64,000 nt of DNA from Tolypothrix sp. FACHB-123 (GCF_014697075.1 NZ_JACJRE010000003.1:207021-271020), one strand, 5' to 3'. Shown: positions 18,067 through 28,276, counted from the first letter of the stretch. A program made the numbers and translations. Notes: generated from the sequence alone by a model not told the origin.

Positions 18067-19128
18067 CTATACCTTTGCTGTGGCTTTTAATCTTTGTCTT
18101 TGATTGAGCATAGAACCAGCAGCTAAAGCACCAAAAGCAACTAAACCTAACCCAGAACTAGACTCAGGTACTCTCTTAGGTGGAGCAGTGGTAATTCTAG
18201 CGTAAAGGGAAGCTGAGTTACTTTTACCTTCTTCGGAGATGAAATCTTTTACAGGGGTGCCATTGGGAGATTGACTAAATCCTACTATCTGCAAGGTATA
18301 CTCTACATCGGCAATACTGAAGGTGTTTACGTTCTTTGGAGTAGAGAAGGTAATTTTATCAGAGCAGCCATGACTGTTTTTCCCATAAGCGCATGATGGG
18401 CTGGAGTTGAGCGTTTCGTCAATATTAAAGCTAAAGTTGAAAGTCTGTGATGCAATATCGGTAAAGTTTAAATTAAGTCCAAGATTTACTTTTGAGGCAG
18501 CTGTTCCCGCATTGATCACGTTGTTATAGTGTGTCAGAGTCCCAATTTCAAATACTTCATTCAGATCTAAATTTAGTCCACTAACTCCTTCAAATCCTAA
18601 TCCACTCTGACCATTTTTTCCCTCTCCCCAACGTACTTGGTTCTCTGTATCTTTGGAAATAAGTGTTGAATTGACTGGAAATTCATTGAGTATGGTTCTT
18701 GGTAGATCTTCTTTATTTTTTTTATTGTCGCTATTATTGATCCTTGTTGATTTTCCAATAAGGGTCTCTGGAACTATAGTCTGTTTACTTGTTGTATATG
18801 TTGTATATGTCTTACCTGTGTTTACATCTTTTGCATTTGTTTCAATTTTTGTAATTTCCTCAACTATTTCAATAGTTTTTTGAGTTTTGAATCTTTGATC
18901 CTTTTTAGCTTCTTCTATTAATTGTCTAGTTGTTGTTTGTATTATCTCTGTTGTAACGTCCTGATATTTGACGTTAGTTCCACCAACTGGATTACTCCAG
19001 GTACCAGAAGAAGAGGCTGTTAGGGATAAAGCATTAGCTGATGGAGCCAAAAATCCTAATGCGGTGGTGGCAGTAATCGCAAGGGAAAACTTTGTCAGAG
19101 TATTGAAGGTTGCCATAGAATTAATCAT
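18067..19128 (-). CDS. PEP-CTERM-like secreted protein (choice-of-anchor K type)
   Basis: A 353-residue exported protein. It has an N-terminal signal peptide (LAITATTALGFLAPSANA, cleavage near residue 33), a mature start LTASSSGTWSNPVGG, a lysine/threonine-rich insert (about 50-145), and a beta-rich part with FEIGTLTHYNNVINAGT and LNLGLNLNFTDI. The C-terminus VPESSSGLGLVAFGALAAGS followed by basic residues is a variant PEP-CTERM sorting signal for the exosortase pathway. It is paralogous to the protein at 33357-34193: both start G-x-WSNP and share the FxIGxLxxxN block. The long insert is unique to this copy. Role in surface or extracellular matrix is inferred. Confidence 0.75.
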   Translation of the reverse strand: MINSMATFNTLTKFSLAITATTALGFLAPSANALSLTASSSGTWSNPVGGTNVKYQDVTTEIIQTTTRQLIEEAKKDQRFKTQKTIEIVEEITKIETNAKDVNTGKTYTTYTTSKQTIVPETLIGKSTRINNSDNKKNKEDLPRTILNEFPVNSTLISKDTENQVRWGEGKNGQSGLGFEGVSGLNLDLNEVFEIGTLTHYNNVINAGTAASKVNLGLNLNFTDIASQTFNFSFNIDETLNSSPSCAYGKNSHGCSDKITFSTPKNVNTFSIADVEYTLQIVGFSQSPNGTPVKDFISEEGKSNSASLYARITTAPPKRVPESSSGLGLVAFGALAAGSMLNQRQRLKATAKV

Positions 19129-20150
19129 TTACAAAAGGTGAATTTTGAGACTGGAGATGCTTGCTCAAAAAAAATTATGGTTGTTATAGCTTTCTTGAAT
19201 AGACATTGCAGCAACCTAAAAAGAGCTGAATCTGACTACTAAGAAGTATCTGAAAGTTTGTCGGAAACTATTCAATTTGAGAGAGGCATATTGCTCGCAG
19301 TACGCTTCAAAAGCAGCCGGAAATTCTTCAGGAATATATTGATGTAGAAACGAGTCTACTAATAGTTATATGGACTGCTTTTTTTTGGAAAACTCTAGAT
19401 ACTAATTGATTATTTATCAGACTAAATTCGGTAATTTTTTTCTGTACCCTAATAACTTGAACTATTGTTATCAGTATGTCAACGGAGATTAAAAGGGTAA
19501 ATATATAAATGTTCGTATCTTGCTATAGTGAAATAAATAAGAGTTGTTTTTATCAAGTCTTTAATTGAACTATTGCTAACTTTTTATAGGTTTTAATAAA
19601 AAGCTTGACAAATTTTATTTAATGCATATCAAACTCTATATGCATGAATAGTGATAAACGTCAATATATACAAGTTATGATCTTTATTTTTAGACAAAAG
19701 ATCTCTAGGTTCTGGTTGCTGGACTAGGATCATTCACCATGAAAGTATGTACTTGTAAGGTTGCGATCGCCTGACTTGTCTTCTTGGCTAACCCTGCTGT
19801 GACGCGAAACAGGAAGTTAGTTAGATTGCGAAGCATTGCCAAACGAATATAGCAATTTATCGGGAAATACTGATTTTGCGATCGCATTTTGTGATGTGAG
19901 AGTGCGATCGCTCATCAGATAATTATTTTATTTACTTTAATAAGTACTCAATTTCCTCATCACTAAAACCAAATTGCCGAAAAATCCTCAAAACATAAGC
20001 AGGAGACATTTCTCCTGCACCCATATATATCCCTCTTCTTATAAGCTCATAATTAGGTTAAAGCAATTATTACTAGCTCATAGCTGTAGGCGTACCTAAA
20101 ATCTTTTCAATACAGGGTATTTCTTCCAAAAAATGACTTGCCCTTCATCC
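19129..20150. other. About 1 kb of gene-poor sequence
   Basis: Upstream of the PEP-CTERM gene and downstream of the toxin-antitoxin pair. It is AT-rich with several GCGATCGC-type sites near 19760-19910. The only reading frame that looks protein-like is the 30-codon ORF at 19932-20024. No RNA gene or strong repeat was recognised. Confidence 0.6.
19932..20024 (-). pseudogene. Short ORF, possible remnant of a small gene
   Basis: Thirty residues beginning MGAGEMSPAYVLRIFRQFGF and ending in an acidic, helical tail. The composition looks like the C-terminus of a small cytoplasmic protein, and an in-frame TAA lies shortly upstream, so it may be what remains of a longer gene. It sits just downstream of the toxin-antitoxin genes on the same strand. 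I do not recognise the family. Confidence 0.3.
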
Positions 20151-20348
20151 TCAAGAGATTAACATCTTTTTTACTTCATCTAAAGACACAGAATGGCTGT
20201 CTTTTTCTTCCTGTTTTGCTTCTCGTAAATCTCTTAAATCTTCTAAATCTTCTAACAATTCTTGAATTTGCAAGAATTCTTCGTAGGGCAGAACAGCAAA
20301 TTCCTTTTGCCCATTTTTTGAGATAAATTCAGGATGTAATTCAATCAT
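20151..20348 (-). CDS. Type II antitoxin, Phd/YefM-like
   Basis: A 65-residue acidic protein: MIELHPEFISKNGQKEFAVL, then PYEEFLQIQELLEDLEDLRDLREA, the pattern of Phd/YefM-type antitoxins with an N-terminal DNA-binding part and an acidic helix that wraps the toxin. It follows the RelE/ParE-like toxin gene by 15 nt on the same strand. That order is unusual, because the antitoxin normally comes first. Confidence 0.75.
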   Translation of the reverse strand: MIELHPEFISKNGQKEFAVLPYEEFLQIQELLEDLEDLRDLREAKQEEKDSHSVSLDEVKKMLIS

Positions 20349-20363
20349 TTTTAGCCTATCCTC

Positions 20364-20612
20364 TTACTCATAAGCCTTACTATGATGTTTAACCCTATAA
20401 ATCATTATAGTTTGTTCTTCAATTTCAAACAAAACTCGATAATCACCAACTCGTAATCGGTATTCTGGAGTAAAGTTAGTTAAGTGTTTGACATCGCCTT
20501 GCAAATTATCTTGCATTGCTTCGATTTTAGAAATTATCCGTTCTCTACTATCGGTAGAAAGTTTAGCCAAATCTTTAATCGCTTTGGGTTTAAATTCTAT
20601 TTGATACTGCAC
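20364..20612 (-). CDS. RelE/ParE-family toxin
   Basis: An 82-residue basic protein of the RelE/ParE fold, starting YQIEFKPKAIKDLAKLSTDSR and containing EYRLRVGDYRVLFEIEEQTIMIYRVKHHSKAYE split across its C-terminal half; the RxGDYRVLF and YRVxHRxxxY-like blocks are family hallmarks. The expected activity is ribosome-dependent mRNA cleavage (RelE branch). It is the first gene of the pair with the antitoxin at 20151-20348. Confidence 0.85.
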   Translation of the reverse strand: MQYQIEFKPKAIKDLAKLSTDSRERIISKIEAMQDNLQGDVKHLTNFTPEYRLRVGDYRVLFEIEEQTIMIYRVKHHSKAYE

Positions 20613-20668
20613 ATAATTTAACCTTTTAATTACAGCAAAGGTGAGCTAAGAAGCCCACCCTAATTACA

Positions 20669-23299
20669 CTATACCAATAAAGCTTGCTGCTCCTTAGTAA
20701 TCACTCGCCCTTCATCCTCAAAGCCGACGATTTGATCGAAGTTCAAATAACGATACAAATTATCAGCAAAAGGATTAATCTTTTTCGCCACAATATCCAA
20801 GTATTCTTGTACTGTGGGAATGCGTCCTAACAATGCACAAACTGCGGCTAATTCTGCGGAACCTAAATACACTCTGGCACCTTTACCCATGCGATTATTA
20901 AAGTTGCGGGTAGAGGTAGAAAATACAGTTGTGCCATCAGCAACTCGCGCTTGATTACCCATGCATAAACTGCATCCTGGCATTTCTGTTCTCGCACCCG
21001 CAGCACCAAAAATGCTATATACACCTTCTTCTTTTAATTGATTTTCGTCCATGCGGGTTGGTGGTGCTATCCACAGACGTGTTTTTACTTCACCTGCGCC
21101 TTCTAAAACTTTCGCTGTTGCCCGATAATGACCGATATTTGTCATACAAGAACCAACGAATACTTCTTGTACTGGATCGTTAGCAACTTCCGATAATAAT
21201 TTCACATTATCGGGGTCATTGGGAGCGGCAACAATTGGTTCTTTGATTTCGTTCAAATCAATTTCAATGATTTCGGCATATTCTGCATCTGCATCGGCTT
21301 CAAGCAATACAGGATTGGCTAACCATTCTTCCATTTTGGCGACACGACGCATGATAGTACGCTCATCGTGATAGCCTCTGGCTACCATGTTCTTTAACAG
21401 CGCAATGTTAGAACGCAGATATTCGGAAATTGTTTCTGTACTCAATTTAATTGTGCAACCTGCACAGGAACGTTCTGCGGATGCATCTGTTAATTCAAAG
21501 GCTTGTTCAACTTTTAAATCGGGTAAGCCTTCCATTTCTAAAATTCGCCCAGAGAAGACGTTTTTCTTGTTCTCTTTCTCTACTGTTAACAATCCTTTTT
21601 GAATAGCGACGTAGGGAATAGCGTTAACAATATCTCTGAGGGTAATTCCTGGTTGTAATTCTCCTTTGAATCTTACCAAAACTGACTCTGGCATATCCAA
21701 AGGCATGACACCCAAAGCCGCAGCAAAGGCTACTAACCCAGAACCTGCGGGGAAGGAAATACCTAAGGGGAAGCGGGTGTGAGAGTCGCCACCTGTACCG
21801 ACGGTGTCGGGTAATAGCATCCGGTTTAACCAAGAGTGAATGATACCATCACCAGGACGTAAAGCAACCCCAGCACGTTGGGCGAAAAAGTCTGGTAAGT
21901 CGTGATGGGTTTTGATATCCACTGGTTTGGGATAAGCTGCGGTGTGACAGAAACTCTGCATCACTAAATCAGCACTGAAACCGAGACAAGCTAGTTCTTT
22001 TAACTCGTCGCGGGTCATGGGGCCTGTGGTATCTTGGGAACCAACGGTAGTCATGATCGGTTCGCAAGATGTACCGGGGCGTACACCGGGTAATCCGCAG
22101 GCTTTCCCTACCATTTTCTGGGCGAGGGTGTAGCCTTTACCTGTATCTTCTGGTGCTTGGGGACGGATGAATAAGGTGCTAGGTTCTAAACCAAGTGCAA
22201 GGCGAGTTTTGTCGGTGAGGGTACGCCCAATTAACAGCGGAATGCGTCCACCTGCACGAACTTCATCGAGAATTGTATCGGGTTTGAGGGTGAAGGTGGA
22301 AATAACTTCGCCGGCTTCGTTGGTGATTTCGCCTTTGTAGGGATGGATGGTAATCACATCACCGGTTTCTAACTTAGTGACATCACACTGAATTGGCAAA
22401 GCACCAGCATCTTCAGCTGTATTAAAGAAGATAGGCGCGATCGCACTTCCTAAAATATATCCCCCAGCGCGCTTGTTGGGAACAAAGGGAATATCATTTC
22501 CCATGTGCCACAATACAGAGTTAATAGCAGATTTCCGCGATGAACCTGTACCAACTACATCCCCAACATAAGCTACAGGATGTCCTTTTTGCTTTAACTC
22601 GGCAATGGTTTTTAAGCTTCCCGGTTGCCGTGACTCTAACATCACTAAGGCGTGTAAGGGAATATCCGGGCGAGTGGTAGCACTTTGGGCGGGGGATAAA
22701 TCATCGGTGTTGGTTTCCCCTGGAACTTTGAAGACTGTCACGGTAATTGCTTTGGGGAGTTGGGGACGAACAGTAAACCACTCAGCTTCCGCCCATGAAT
22801 CAATTACGCGCTTAGCAAAGGGATTGGTTTTTGATAGTTCCAAAACATCATGGAAAGCATCATACACCAACAAAATTTTACTTAAAGCATTAGCGGCATA
22901 GGCGGCGATGGGTTCCTTTCCTTGTCCCCCCATCACCAAGGGGGTTTCGGAAGATTCTGAGACAGACACGGTGGGAGTTTGCAGCAATTCAATTAAAGAT
23001 TGCACATTGTAGCCACCTACCATTGTTCCCAGTAATTCTACCGCTTGGATACCCGAAATTAAAGGGCTTTTAGTTTCACCTTTAGCGATCGCAGTCAAAA
23101 ACCCAGCTTTCACATAAGCAGCTGCATCAACTCCAGGGGGTACGCGATCGCGCAATAAATGCAATAATGTATCTTCTTCCCCTTGAGGCGGATTCTTCAG
23201 TAATTCGCACAATTCTGAGGTTTGTTTTGCATCTAGCGGTAAAGGGGGAATTCCTAATTCTGCTCTTTCAACAACGTGTTGACGATATGATTCCAACAT
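20669..23299 (-). CDS. acnB: Aconitate hydratase B
   Basis: TCA-cycle enzyme converting citrate to isocitrate (also 2-methylisocitrate dehydratase). 876 residues from [20 protein letters not shown] at 23299, which matches the usual AcnB N-terminus; the frame is open 16 codons further upstream. Seen: N-terminal HEAT-like domain with [20 protein letters not shown], swivelling-domain signature [49 protein letters not shown], and the [4Fe-4S] cysteines in [12 protein letters not shown] and [16 protein letters not shown]. Full-length and intact; monocistronic. Confidence 0.97.
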   Translation of the reverse strand: MLESYRQHVVERAELGIPPLPLDAKQTSELCELLKNPPQGEEDTLLHLLRDRVPPGVDAAAYVKAGFLTAIAKGETKSPLISGIQAVELLGTMVGGYNVQSLIELLQTPTVSVSESSETPLVMGGQGKEPIAAYAANALSKILLVYDAFHDVLELSKTNPFAKRVIDSWAEAEWFTVRPQLPKAITVTVFKVPGETNTDDLSPAQSATTRPDIPLHALVMLESRQPGSLKTIAELKQKGHPVAYVGDVVGTGSSRKSAINSVLWHMGNDIPFVPNKRAGGYILGSAIAPIFFNTAEDAGALPIQCDVTKLETGDVITIHPYKGEITNEAGEVISTFTLKPDTILDEVRAGGRIPLLIGRTLTDKTRLALGLEPSTLFIRPQAPEDTGKGYTLAQKMVGKACGLPGVRPGTSCEPIMTTVGSQDTTGPMTRDELKELACLGFSADLVMQSFCHTAAYPKPVDIKTHHDLPDFFAQRAGVALRPGDGIIHSWLNRMLLPDTVGTGGDSHTRFPLGISFPAGSGLVAFAAALGVMPLDMPESVLVRFKGELQPGITLRDIVNAIPYVAIQKGLLTVEKENKKNVFSGRILEMEGLPDLKVEQAFELTDASAERSCAGCTIKLSTETISEYLRSNIALLKNMVARGYHDERTIMRRVAKMEEWLANPVLLEADADAEYAEIIEIDLNEIKEPIVAAPNDPDNVKLLSEVANDPVQEVFVGSCMTNIGHYRATAKVLEGAGEVKTRLWIAPPTRMDENQLKEEGVYSIFGAAGARTEMPGCSLCMGNQARVADGTTVFSTSTRNFNNRMGKGARVYLGSAELAAVCALLGRIPTVQEYLDIVAKKINPFADNLYRYLNFDQIVGFEDEGRVITKEQQALLV

Positions 23300-23586
23300 T
23301 TTACACTCCAAATATTCGCCACAGATGGTTTTAGTGTTTATAATCACTGCCTATATTTCAGGAGATTTCAAGCTTACAAGTCTTTATCGACAGTATCAAC
23401 TGCTAATAAGTCTCCCTACTTGAAGTTTTTGGTCTGGCCAGGACTTATAATTATCACTGTATAGCTACTTTTGCCAATAAATGCTATTTGAAAATAATTT
23501 CTGAATTAGCATTTCTCGACTTGGTTGTGTGTCTATTCATCAGATAAAATATTTCCTTTGTAAGTTAAGTTACATTCCTTTTGTAT

Positions 23587-23904
23587 ATGTCCAAAACATA
23601 CACCGTTGAAGTTATCCATCAAGGCGAGAGTCATACTTTACAAGTCCCTGAAAACGAAACTATCTTAGCAGTTGCGGATAAAGCTGGTTTAGAATTACCT
23701 AGTTCTTGTCATGCAGGTGTTTGTACAACTTGCGCAGGGAAAATTATCTCCGGAACTGTCGATCAAACTGACGGTATGGGTGTTAGTCCAGATTTACAAA
23801 AACAAGGTTACGTGTTGCTTTGTGTAGCTAAACCTCTTTCTGATATCAAAGTAAAAACAGAACAAGAAGATACACTTTATCAACTGCAATTTGGCAAAGA
23901 CTAA
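23587..23904 (+). CDS. Plant-type [2Fe-2S] ferredoxin
   Basis: A 105-residue soluble electron carrier. Cluster ligands are C41, C46, C49 and C79 in the C-x4-C-x2-C-x29-C pattern (SSCHAGVCTTCAGK and YVLLCVAKP). The start is the ATG at 23587 (MSKTYTVEVI). The length and extended C-terminus (EQEDTLYQLQFGKD) differ from the main photosynthetic PetF of about 98 residues, so it is probably one of the secondary ferredoxins common in Nostocales. The partner is unknown. A stem-loop follows the gene. Confidence 0.93.
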   Translation: MSKTYTVEVIHQGESHTLQVPENETILAVADKAGLELPSSCHAGVCTTCAGKIISGTVDQTDGMGVSPDLQKQGYVLLCVAKPLSDIKVKTEQEDTLYQLQFGKD

Positions 23905-23927
23905 TTAAAGAATGAAGTATTCAGGCT

Positions 23928-23963
23928 AAAGGATGAAATTTCTCTTTTAATACTTCATCCTTT
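23928..23963 (+). terminator. Stem-loop downstream of the ferredoxin gene
   Basis: Perfect 10-bp stem AAAGGATGAA / TTCATCCTTT with a 16-nt loop, starting 24 nt after the ferredoxin stop. The T run is short, so this is a likely but not certain terminator. Confidence 0.5.
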
Positions 23964-24012
23964 ATGCTGATATCAGTTATTCTAGAAACACAGTTCGCGA
24001 GAATAAGCAACA

Positions 24013-24195
24013 ATGACTACCCATTTTATTACCGCAGAAATCGACCTCCAAGAAACTCCCACAGAGTTAGAGCAAGCGATCGCCGCCGAATTGCAAAAAC
24101 AAGGTGAACCTTTACGTTGGGCGATTACTGCTGTGGATACAGAACAACAAAAGGCTACTGTGGAAGCTGTTGTCACTACAGCAAGTGCAGAGTAA
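24013..24195 (+). CDS. Small conserved hypothetical protein (60 aa)
   Basis: Sixty residues starting MTTHFITAEIDLQETPTELE, with alternating beta and helix character and WAITAVDTEQQKATVEAVVT in the second half. No signal peptide or membrane span. It lies between the ferredoxin and DUF3326 genes, all on the plus strand. It looks like a genuine small cyanobacterial protein by composition; I do not know its function. Confidence 0.6.
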   Translation: MTTHFITAEIDLQETPTELEQAIAAELQKQGEPLRWAITAVDTEQQKATVEAVVTTASAE

Positions 24196-24216
24196 CGAGT
24201 AACGAGTAACGAGTTC
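24193..24216. repeat. Tandem heptamer (GAGTAAC)3
   Basis: Three copies of the unit beginning at the stop codon of the 60-residue ORF. The array lies in the 57-nt gap before the DUF3326 gene. Confidence 0.7.
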
Positions 24217-24252
24217 TGAGTAGTTGAACATGAAACAAAAGTTAAACTACTG

Positions 24253-25353
24253 ATGACTAATCTGACTACTCAGCACTCAGAAATTGGTATGCAACGTCCA
24301 TATACTGCTATTTTAATTGTACCAACTGGCGTTGGAGCAGCAATCGGCGGTTATGCCGGGGATGCTTTACCAGTAGCCAGAGTTATCTCACAGGTGTGCG
24401 ATCGCCTGATAACCCATCCCAATGTCCTTAATGGTGCAAGTTTGTACTGGAATCTACCCAATACTTTCTATGTGGAAGGTTACGGACTTGACAAATTTGC
24501 CGCAGGTTGCTGGGGTTTGCGTCCCGTCCATAAAAATAAAATAGGTTTGCTTTTAGACCAAGGGATAGAGCCGGAATTAAGGCTGCGACACTTGCAAGCA
24601 GCAGATGCAGCCAGAGCTACATTAGGTTTAACCCTGACAGATTATGTAATTACAGATACGCCATTAAATATAGAATTACGCACATCACCATCAGGGATTA
24701 GTTGGGGAACCATTGGTAACCCCGATAGTTTATTAAGAGCAGCAGAGGTATTAATTAAACAAGCTGGTGCAGAAGCGATCGCAGTAGTCGCCCGTTTCCC
24801 CGATGATATGGAAACTGAAGCAGTCGAAAACTACCGCCAAGGTAAAGGCGTAGATATTTTAGCAGGTGCAGAAGCCGTTATTAGCCATTTAATCGTGCGT
24901 ACCTTTCAAATTCCCTGCGCCCATTCTCCCGCATTAGCTGCCGCTCCACCAGAGGCAAATTTATCTCCCCGTTCCGCCGCTGAAGAATTAGGCTATACTT
25001 TTTTACCGTGCGTACTTGTCGGTTTAAGTCGCGCACCGCAATTTATCATAGAGAAAGGAACGAGCAAATATCTACCAGAAGATATTTGGGCAGAACAAAT
25101 TGATGCTGCAATAATACCAGCAACCGCTTGTGGTAGTAGTGCAATTCTCAGCTTAAGTCAAAGCCGATGCCAAATTATCACAGTTGCGGAAAATCAAACT
25201 CAAATCCAAGTTCCTCCTCAACCTTTAGGGATCAAATCCATCCCAGTAAGCTCCTATTTGGAAGCAATCGGTGTATTAGCCGCACACAAAGCAGGTGTCG
25301 ATCCTTATGCTCTCCATCCGCAAATAAATTCTTTAAACCAACTGAATTATTAG
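24253..25353 (+). CDS. DUF3326 domain-containing protein
   Basis: A 366-residue soluble protein of the cyanobacteria/plastid family DUF3326. Characteristic stretches are AILIVPTGVGAAIGGYAGDALPVARV split near residues 18-43, VEGYGLDKFAAGCWGLRPV, GISWGTIGNPDSLLRAAEVL and ILAGAEAVISHLIV. The glycine-rich start suggests a ligand pocket, but no catalytic motif is identifiable. An internal ATG at residue 13 (MQRPYTAILIV) is an alternative start close to the conserved domain. Function unknown. Confidence 0.78.
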   Translation: MTNLTTQHSEIGMQRPYTAILIVPTGVGAAIGGYAGDALPVARVISQVCDRLITHPNVLNGASLYWNLPNTFYVEGYGLDKFAAGCWGLRPVHKNKIGLLLDQGIEPELRLRHLQAADAARATLGLTLTDYVITDTPLNIELRTSPSGISWGTIGNPDSLLRAAEVLIKQAGAEAIAVVARFPDDMETEAVENYRQGKGVDILAGAEAVISHLIVRTFQIPCAHSPALAAAPPEANLSPRSAAEELGYTFLPCVLVGLSRAPQFIIEKGTSKYLPEDIWAEQIDAAIIPATACGSSAILSLSQSRCQIITVAENQTQIQVPPQPLGIKSIPVSSYLEAIGVLAAHKAGVDPYALHPQINSLNQLNY

Positions 25354-25421
25354 TCAACAGTCAAACACTTATAGGTTATTTCGCCCTGTCCCCCTTGTCT
25401 CCCTTATTCCCCTAAATACCC

Positions 25422-26003
25422 GTGGTTGAACAACAAAAACAAGAACCAGAAATTCCTTACCTAACACGCATCCAAGTACTGGGAGCGATGGGAGCGACTG
25501 CTATCATTTTATGGATAGTCGCCAAGTTGTGGTTGCGCTTTGGTGGAGTGTCGATATTTCCTTGGCGTTGGCATGAAAAAGATTTACTCTTAGGGGTAGG
25601 GTTGGGATTAATCATCACTACTTTGAGTGGTTTAACTTATCGCTTGATTCCTGCTTATCGTAAAAGTGCAGATTATTATTTAGATTTGGTACTCAAGCCT
25701 TTAATTTTATTAGATATTATTTGGTTGGGATTGCTACCAGGATTAAGTGAAGAATTATTATTCCGAGGTGTAATGATTCCCGCTTTAGGTGCGGATCATA
25801 TAGCTGTCATTGTCTCCAGCCTTTGTTTTGGTGTATTACACCTGAGTGGTTCGCAACAATGGCCTTACGTGCTGTGGGCAACAATTGTTGGTTTAATCTT
25901 AGGATACGGCGCACTATTAAGTGGTAACTTATTGGTACCAATTATTGCCCATATTATCACTAATTTGATTTCTAGTTATATGTGGAAGTTGCGCAAAGCG
26001 TAA
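25422..26003 (+). CDS. CPBP-family intramembrane metalloprotease
   Basis: A 193-residue integral membrane protein of the CPBP/Abi (Rce1-like) family, with GTG as start. Motif 1 SEELLFRG (the EExxxR signature) near residue 110, motif 2 FGVLH near 138, and motif 3 HIITN near 178 supply the metal and catalytic residues; at least five hydrophobic segments surround them. Relatives cleave prenylated proteins, process peptides or act in bacteriocin immunity. The substrate here is unknown. It follows DUF3326 on the same strand after 68 nt. Confidence 0.87.
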   Translation: MVEQQKQEPEIPYLTRIQVLGAMGATAIILWIVAKLWLRFGGVSIFPWRWHEKDLLLGVGLGLIITTLSGLTYRLIPAYRKSADYYLDLVLKPLILLDIIWLGLLPGLSEELLFRGVMIPALGADHIAVIVSSLCFGVLHLSGSQQWPYVLWATIVGLILGYGALLSGNLLVPIIAHIITNLISSYMWKLRKA

Positions 26004-26086
26004 ACAAATAATTAACTAAATCTATTGATATTTTCGCTGCAAAATGTAGTGGTGGACATTGCTCACCACTACATAATTTTTAAATT

Positions 26087-26761
26087 TTAAACATGATTGA
26101 GGATCAGCGATCGCCTTTGTGCCGCTAGGGCGATCGCCTGTGGTAAAATCCGATGTTCCTCAATTTGAATCCTGGCATGAAGAGTTTCTGCCGTATCATC
26201 TGGTAAAATTGGCACTGCTGCTTGCATGATGATAGGGCCGCTATCTACTTCCAGACAAACTAAATGCACCGTACAACCAGTAATTTTTACTCCCGCAGCT
26301 AAAGCCTGTTCTACTGCATGGATACCCTTGAAACTTGGTAATAAGCTGGGATGAATATTAATCATTTGCTCCGGAAAAGCATCAATTAAAACTGGTGTTA
26401 ACAGCCGCATCCAGCCAGCTAAAATTACCCACTCTACATCATACTCTTGCAAAGTTTGTACAAGTTGCCCATCAAATTTTTCTCGATTTTTGTAATCGCG
26501 GTGATTTAATAATACCGCTTCTACACCCCGATTTTTAGCTTTTATTGCCGCTTTAGCATCAGGGTTATTGTAAATTAAAACTTGAATTTGCGCGTTCAGC
26601 TTTCCTGTATCAATAGCTTGAGCCACCGCCTCAAAATTGCTGCCATTTCCTGAAGCGAGAATACCTAACTTTAAAGGCTTGGTAGATGCAAATTGATTAC
26701 TAGAAATAGAGGGAGAAATTAAACTACTCGTAGCCGAATCAACAACAGAACGATCGCTCAT
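26087..26761 (-). CDS. purN: Phosphoribosylglycinamide formyltransferase
   Basis: Purine biosynthesis step 3: transfers the formyl group of 10-formyl-THF to GAR. 224 residues with a non-conserved N-terminal extension of about 30 (serine-rich). Core: LKLGILASGNGSNFEAV (phosphate-binding loop), VEWVILAGWMRLLTPVL, the catalytic block INIHPSLLPSFKG (Asn, His), and VDSGPIIMQAAVPI with the catalytic Asp. Its start overlaps the end of the upstream secreted-protein gene by 4 nt, indicating translational coupling. Confidence 0.94.
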   Translation of the reverse strand: MSDRSVVDSATSSLISPSISSNQFASTKPLKLGILASGNGSNFEAVAQAIDTGKLNAQIQVLIYNNPDAKAAIKAKNRGVEAVLLNHRDYKNREKFDGQLVQTLQEYDVEWVILAGWMRLLTPVLIDAFPEQMINIHPSLLPSFKGIHAVEQALAAGVKITGCTVHLVCLEVDSGPIIMQAAVPILPDDTAETLHARIQIEEHRILPQAIALAAQRRSLILNHV

Positions 26762-27300
26762 AAGTTAAGGTCAATAATTTGGATATTTTCTGGTAAGTTG
26801 GGATTATCAGAAACTTTAGTAAATAAAGTTGCTGTACCAGAAAAAGCTGTAGGTCTAGGTTTACCTGGATCGGTGTTATCTAATTGCACTCTTAACTGAC
26901 CATTAGTAGTAAATTCAAAAATTGTGAGTGCCTTTTTTTGATCCTGAGAAATAATGACATCAAGATGCATAGGCTTTGAAGTTGGGTTAATGCTGTACCC
27001 AAATTCCACAGCCATCGGCTTTTGTGAATTAGGGGAAAGAATATATAATTTACCATCTGGTGAGAACACAAAAGTAAGTATTAACTCAGATCCAGGATCT
27101 TTACTTTCCCATTGACCTATTATTTGCTGTGCAATTGGGTTTGTTGGCTGATTTGTCGCTGGTGCAGTTGGAATTGGTGTTGCTGTTGGTTGAGCCAGCA
27201 CAGCCGTGTCCAAAGTCATTGATAATGCTATAAGTAAGCACTTAGTCAGCATTGAACTGGCGATCGCAAATCTGCCAAAGTAGGGGAAAATTTGAGGCAT
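26758..27300 (-). CDS. Secreted hypothetical protein upstream of purN
   Basis: A 180-residue protein with an N-terminal export signal (MLTKCLLIALSMTLDTAVLAQ from residue 17, likely the true start at 27252), a proline/threonine-rich linker (PTATPIPTAPATNQPTNP) and a beta-rich domain beginning IIGQWESKDPGSELILTFVF, reminiscent of lipocalin-like or TIGR03067-like small domains. The 4-nt overlap with purN implies co-translation but not a shared function. The specific family is not recognised. Confidence 0.65.
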   Translation of the reverse strand: MPQIFPYFGRFAIASSMLTKCLLIALSMTLDTAVLAQPTATPIPTAPATNQPTNPIAQQIIGQWESKDPGSELILTFVFSPDGKLYILSPNSQKPMAVEFGYSINPTSKPMHLDVIISQDQKKALTIFEFTTNGQLRVQLDNTDPGKPRPTAFSGTATLFTKVSDNPNLPENIQIIDLNL

Positions 27301-27385
27301 TCGTTTAAGCCAAATCGATTGACAGGATCTTAGCAGTACCCCTTCGGAGAATCACACCTTACCGCATTCCATCGCTCAAATAGCC

Positions 27386-28276
27386 ATGACTAAATCCCGT
27401 TCCTCCCAAACCCAGCTGCTAGATAATGATACAGTTGCCGCCTGGATTTTTCTCACACCAGCCCTGATTTTATTAGGTCTATTTATTATTTGGCCGATCG
27501 CCTATTTGTTTTATCTCAGTTTCACCGCGGGGAGTTTCACCTCCAAAGGAACTTATCTCGTAGGCTTAAAAAATTACTGGCGCTTGCTGTTCAATGCCGA
27601 TTTTTGGCAAGTCTTGGGTAACACTGCTTACTTTACCATTGCCTCAGTCATTCCCAGCTTAGTAATTCCTTTAGGATTAGCAGTATTATTAAACCGTTCT
27701 TTAGCCTTACGGGGTATCCTTCGCAGTGCCTACTTTTTACCTTCCATTATTTCCCTCGTCGCCGCTGGCTTAGGATTTCGCTGGCTATTTCAAACTACTG
27801 GCCCCGTGAACGCTTTTTTAAATATATTTGGTATCCCATCTATTTCTTGGTTAGGTGATACATTTTGGGCTATGCCAGTACTCATTTTATTAAGTATTTG
27901 GAAACAACTTGGCTTTAACATGGTTGTGTTTTTAGCAGGGTTGCAAGCCATACCCCCCAGTCGTTACGAAGCCGCCGAACTCGATGGTGCAAATGGTTGG
28001 CAACAATTTTGGCATATTACCCTCCCTGGATTGCGATCGACTTTAATATTTGCGATTGTCACCACAGCGATATTTACCTTACGCAGTTTTGAGCAAGTTT
28101 ACGTGATGACAGGCGGAGGCCCAATCAACTCCACAAATTTACTGGTTCATTACATTTATCAAGAAGCTTTTGGTCAATTTGATTTTGGATATGCCGCCGC
28201 CGCCGCTACAGTCTTACTAGCACTCACCCTAGTTTTTGTTTATTTGCAATTGCGAACTTGGAGTGAGGAATCATGA
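27386..28276 (+). CDS. Sugar ABC transporter permease (MalF/UgpA-like), no partner nearby
   Basis: A 296-residue inner-membrane permease with six hydrophobic segments starting WIFLTPALILLGLFIIWPI. The EAA loop EAAELDGANGWQQFWHITLP (about residues 191-210) docks the ATPase. The family normally works as a heterodimer with a second permease encoded directly downstream. Here the stop overlaps an ATG (ATGA at 28273), but that frame closes after 21 codons. Neither the second permease, the binding protein nor the ATPase is in the window. Substrate unknown; probably a sugar or polyol. Confidence 0.85.
   Translation: MTKSRSSQTQLLDNDTVAAWIFLTPALILLGLFIIWPIAYLFYLSFTAGSFTSKGTYLVGLKNYWRLLFNADFWQVLGNTAYFTIASVIPSLVIPLGLAVLLNRSLALRGILRSAYFLPSIISLVAAGLGFRWLFQTTGPVNAFLNIFGIPSISWLGDTFWAMPVLILLSIWKQLGFNMVVFLAGLQAIPPSRYEAAELDGANGWQQFWHITLPGLRSTLIFAIVTTAIFTLRSFEQVYVMTGGGPINSTNLLVHYIYQEAFGQFDFGYAAAAATVLLALTLVFVYLQLRTWSEES

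Noticed and set aside
19705-19887. 60-codon minus-strand frame in the gene-poor region
   Set aside because: Composition is not protein-like and it is rich in HIP1-derived codons; no start context or neighbour supports it.
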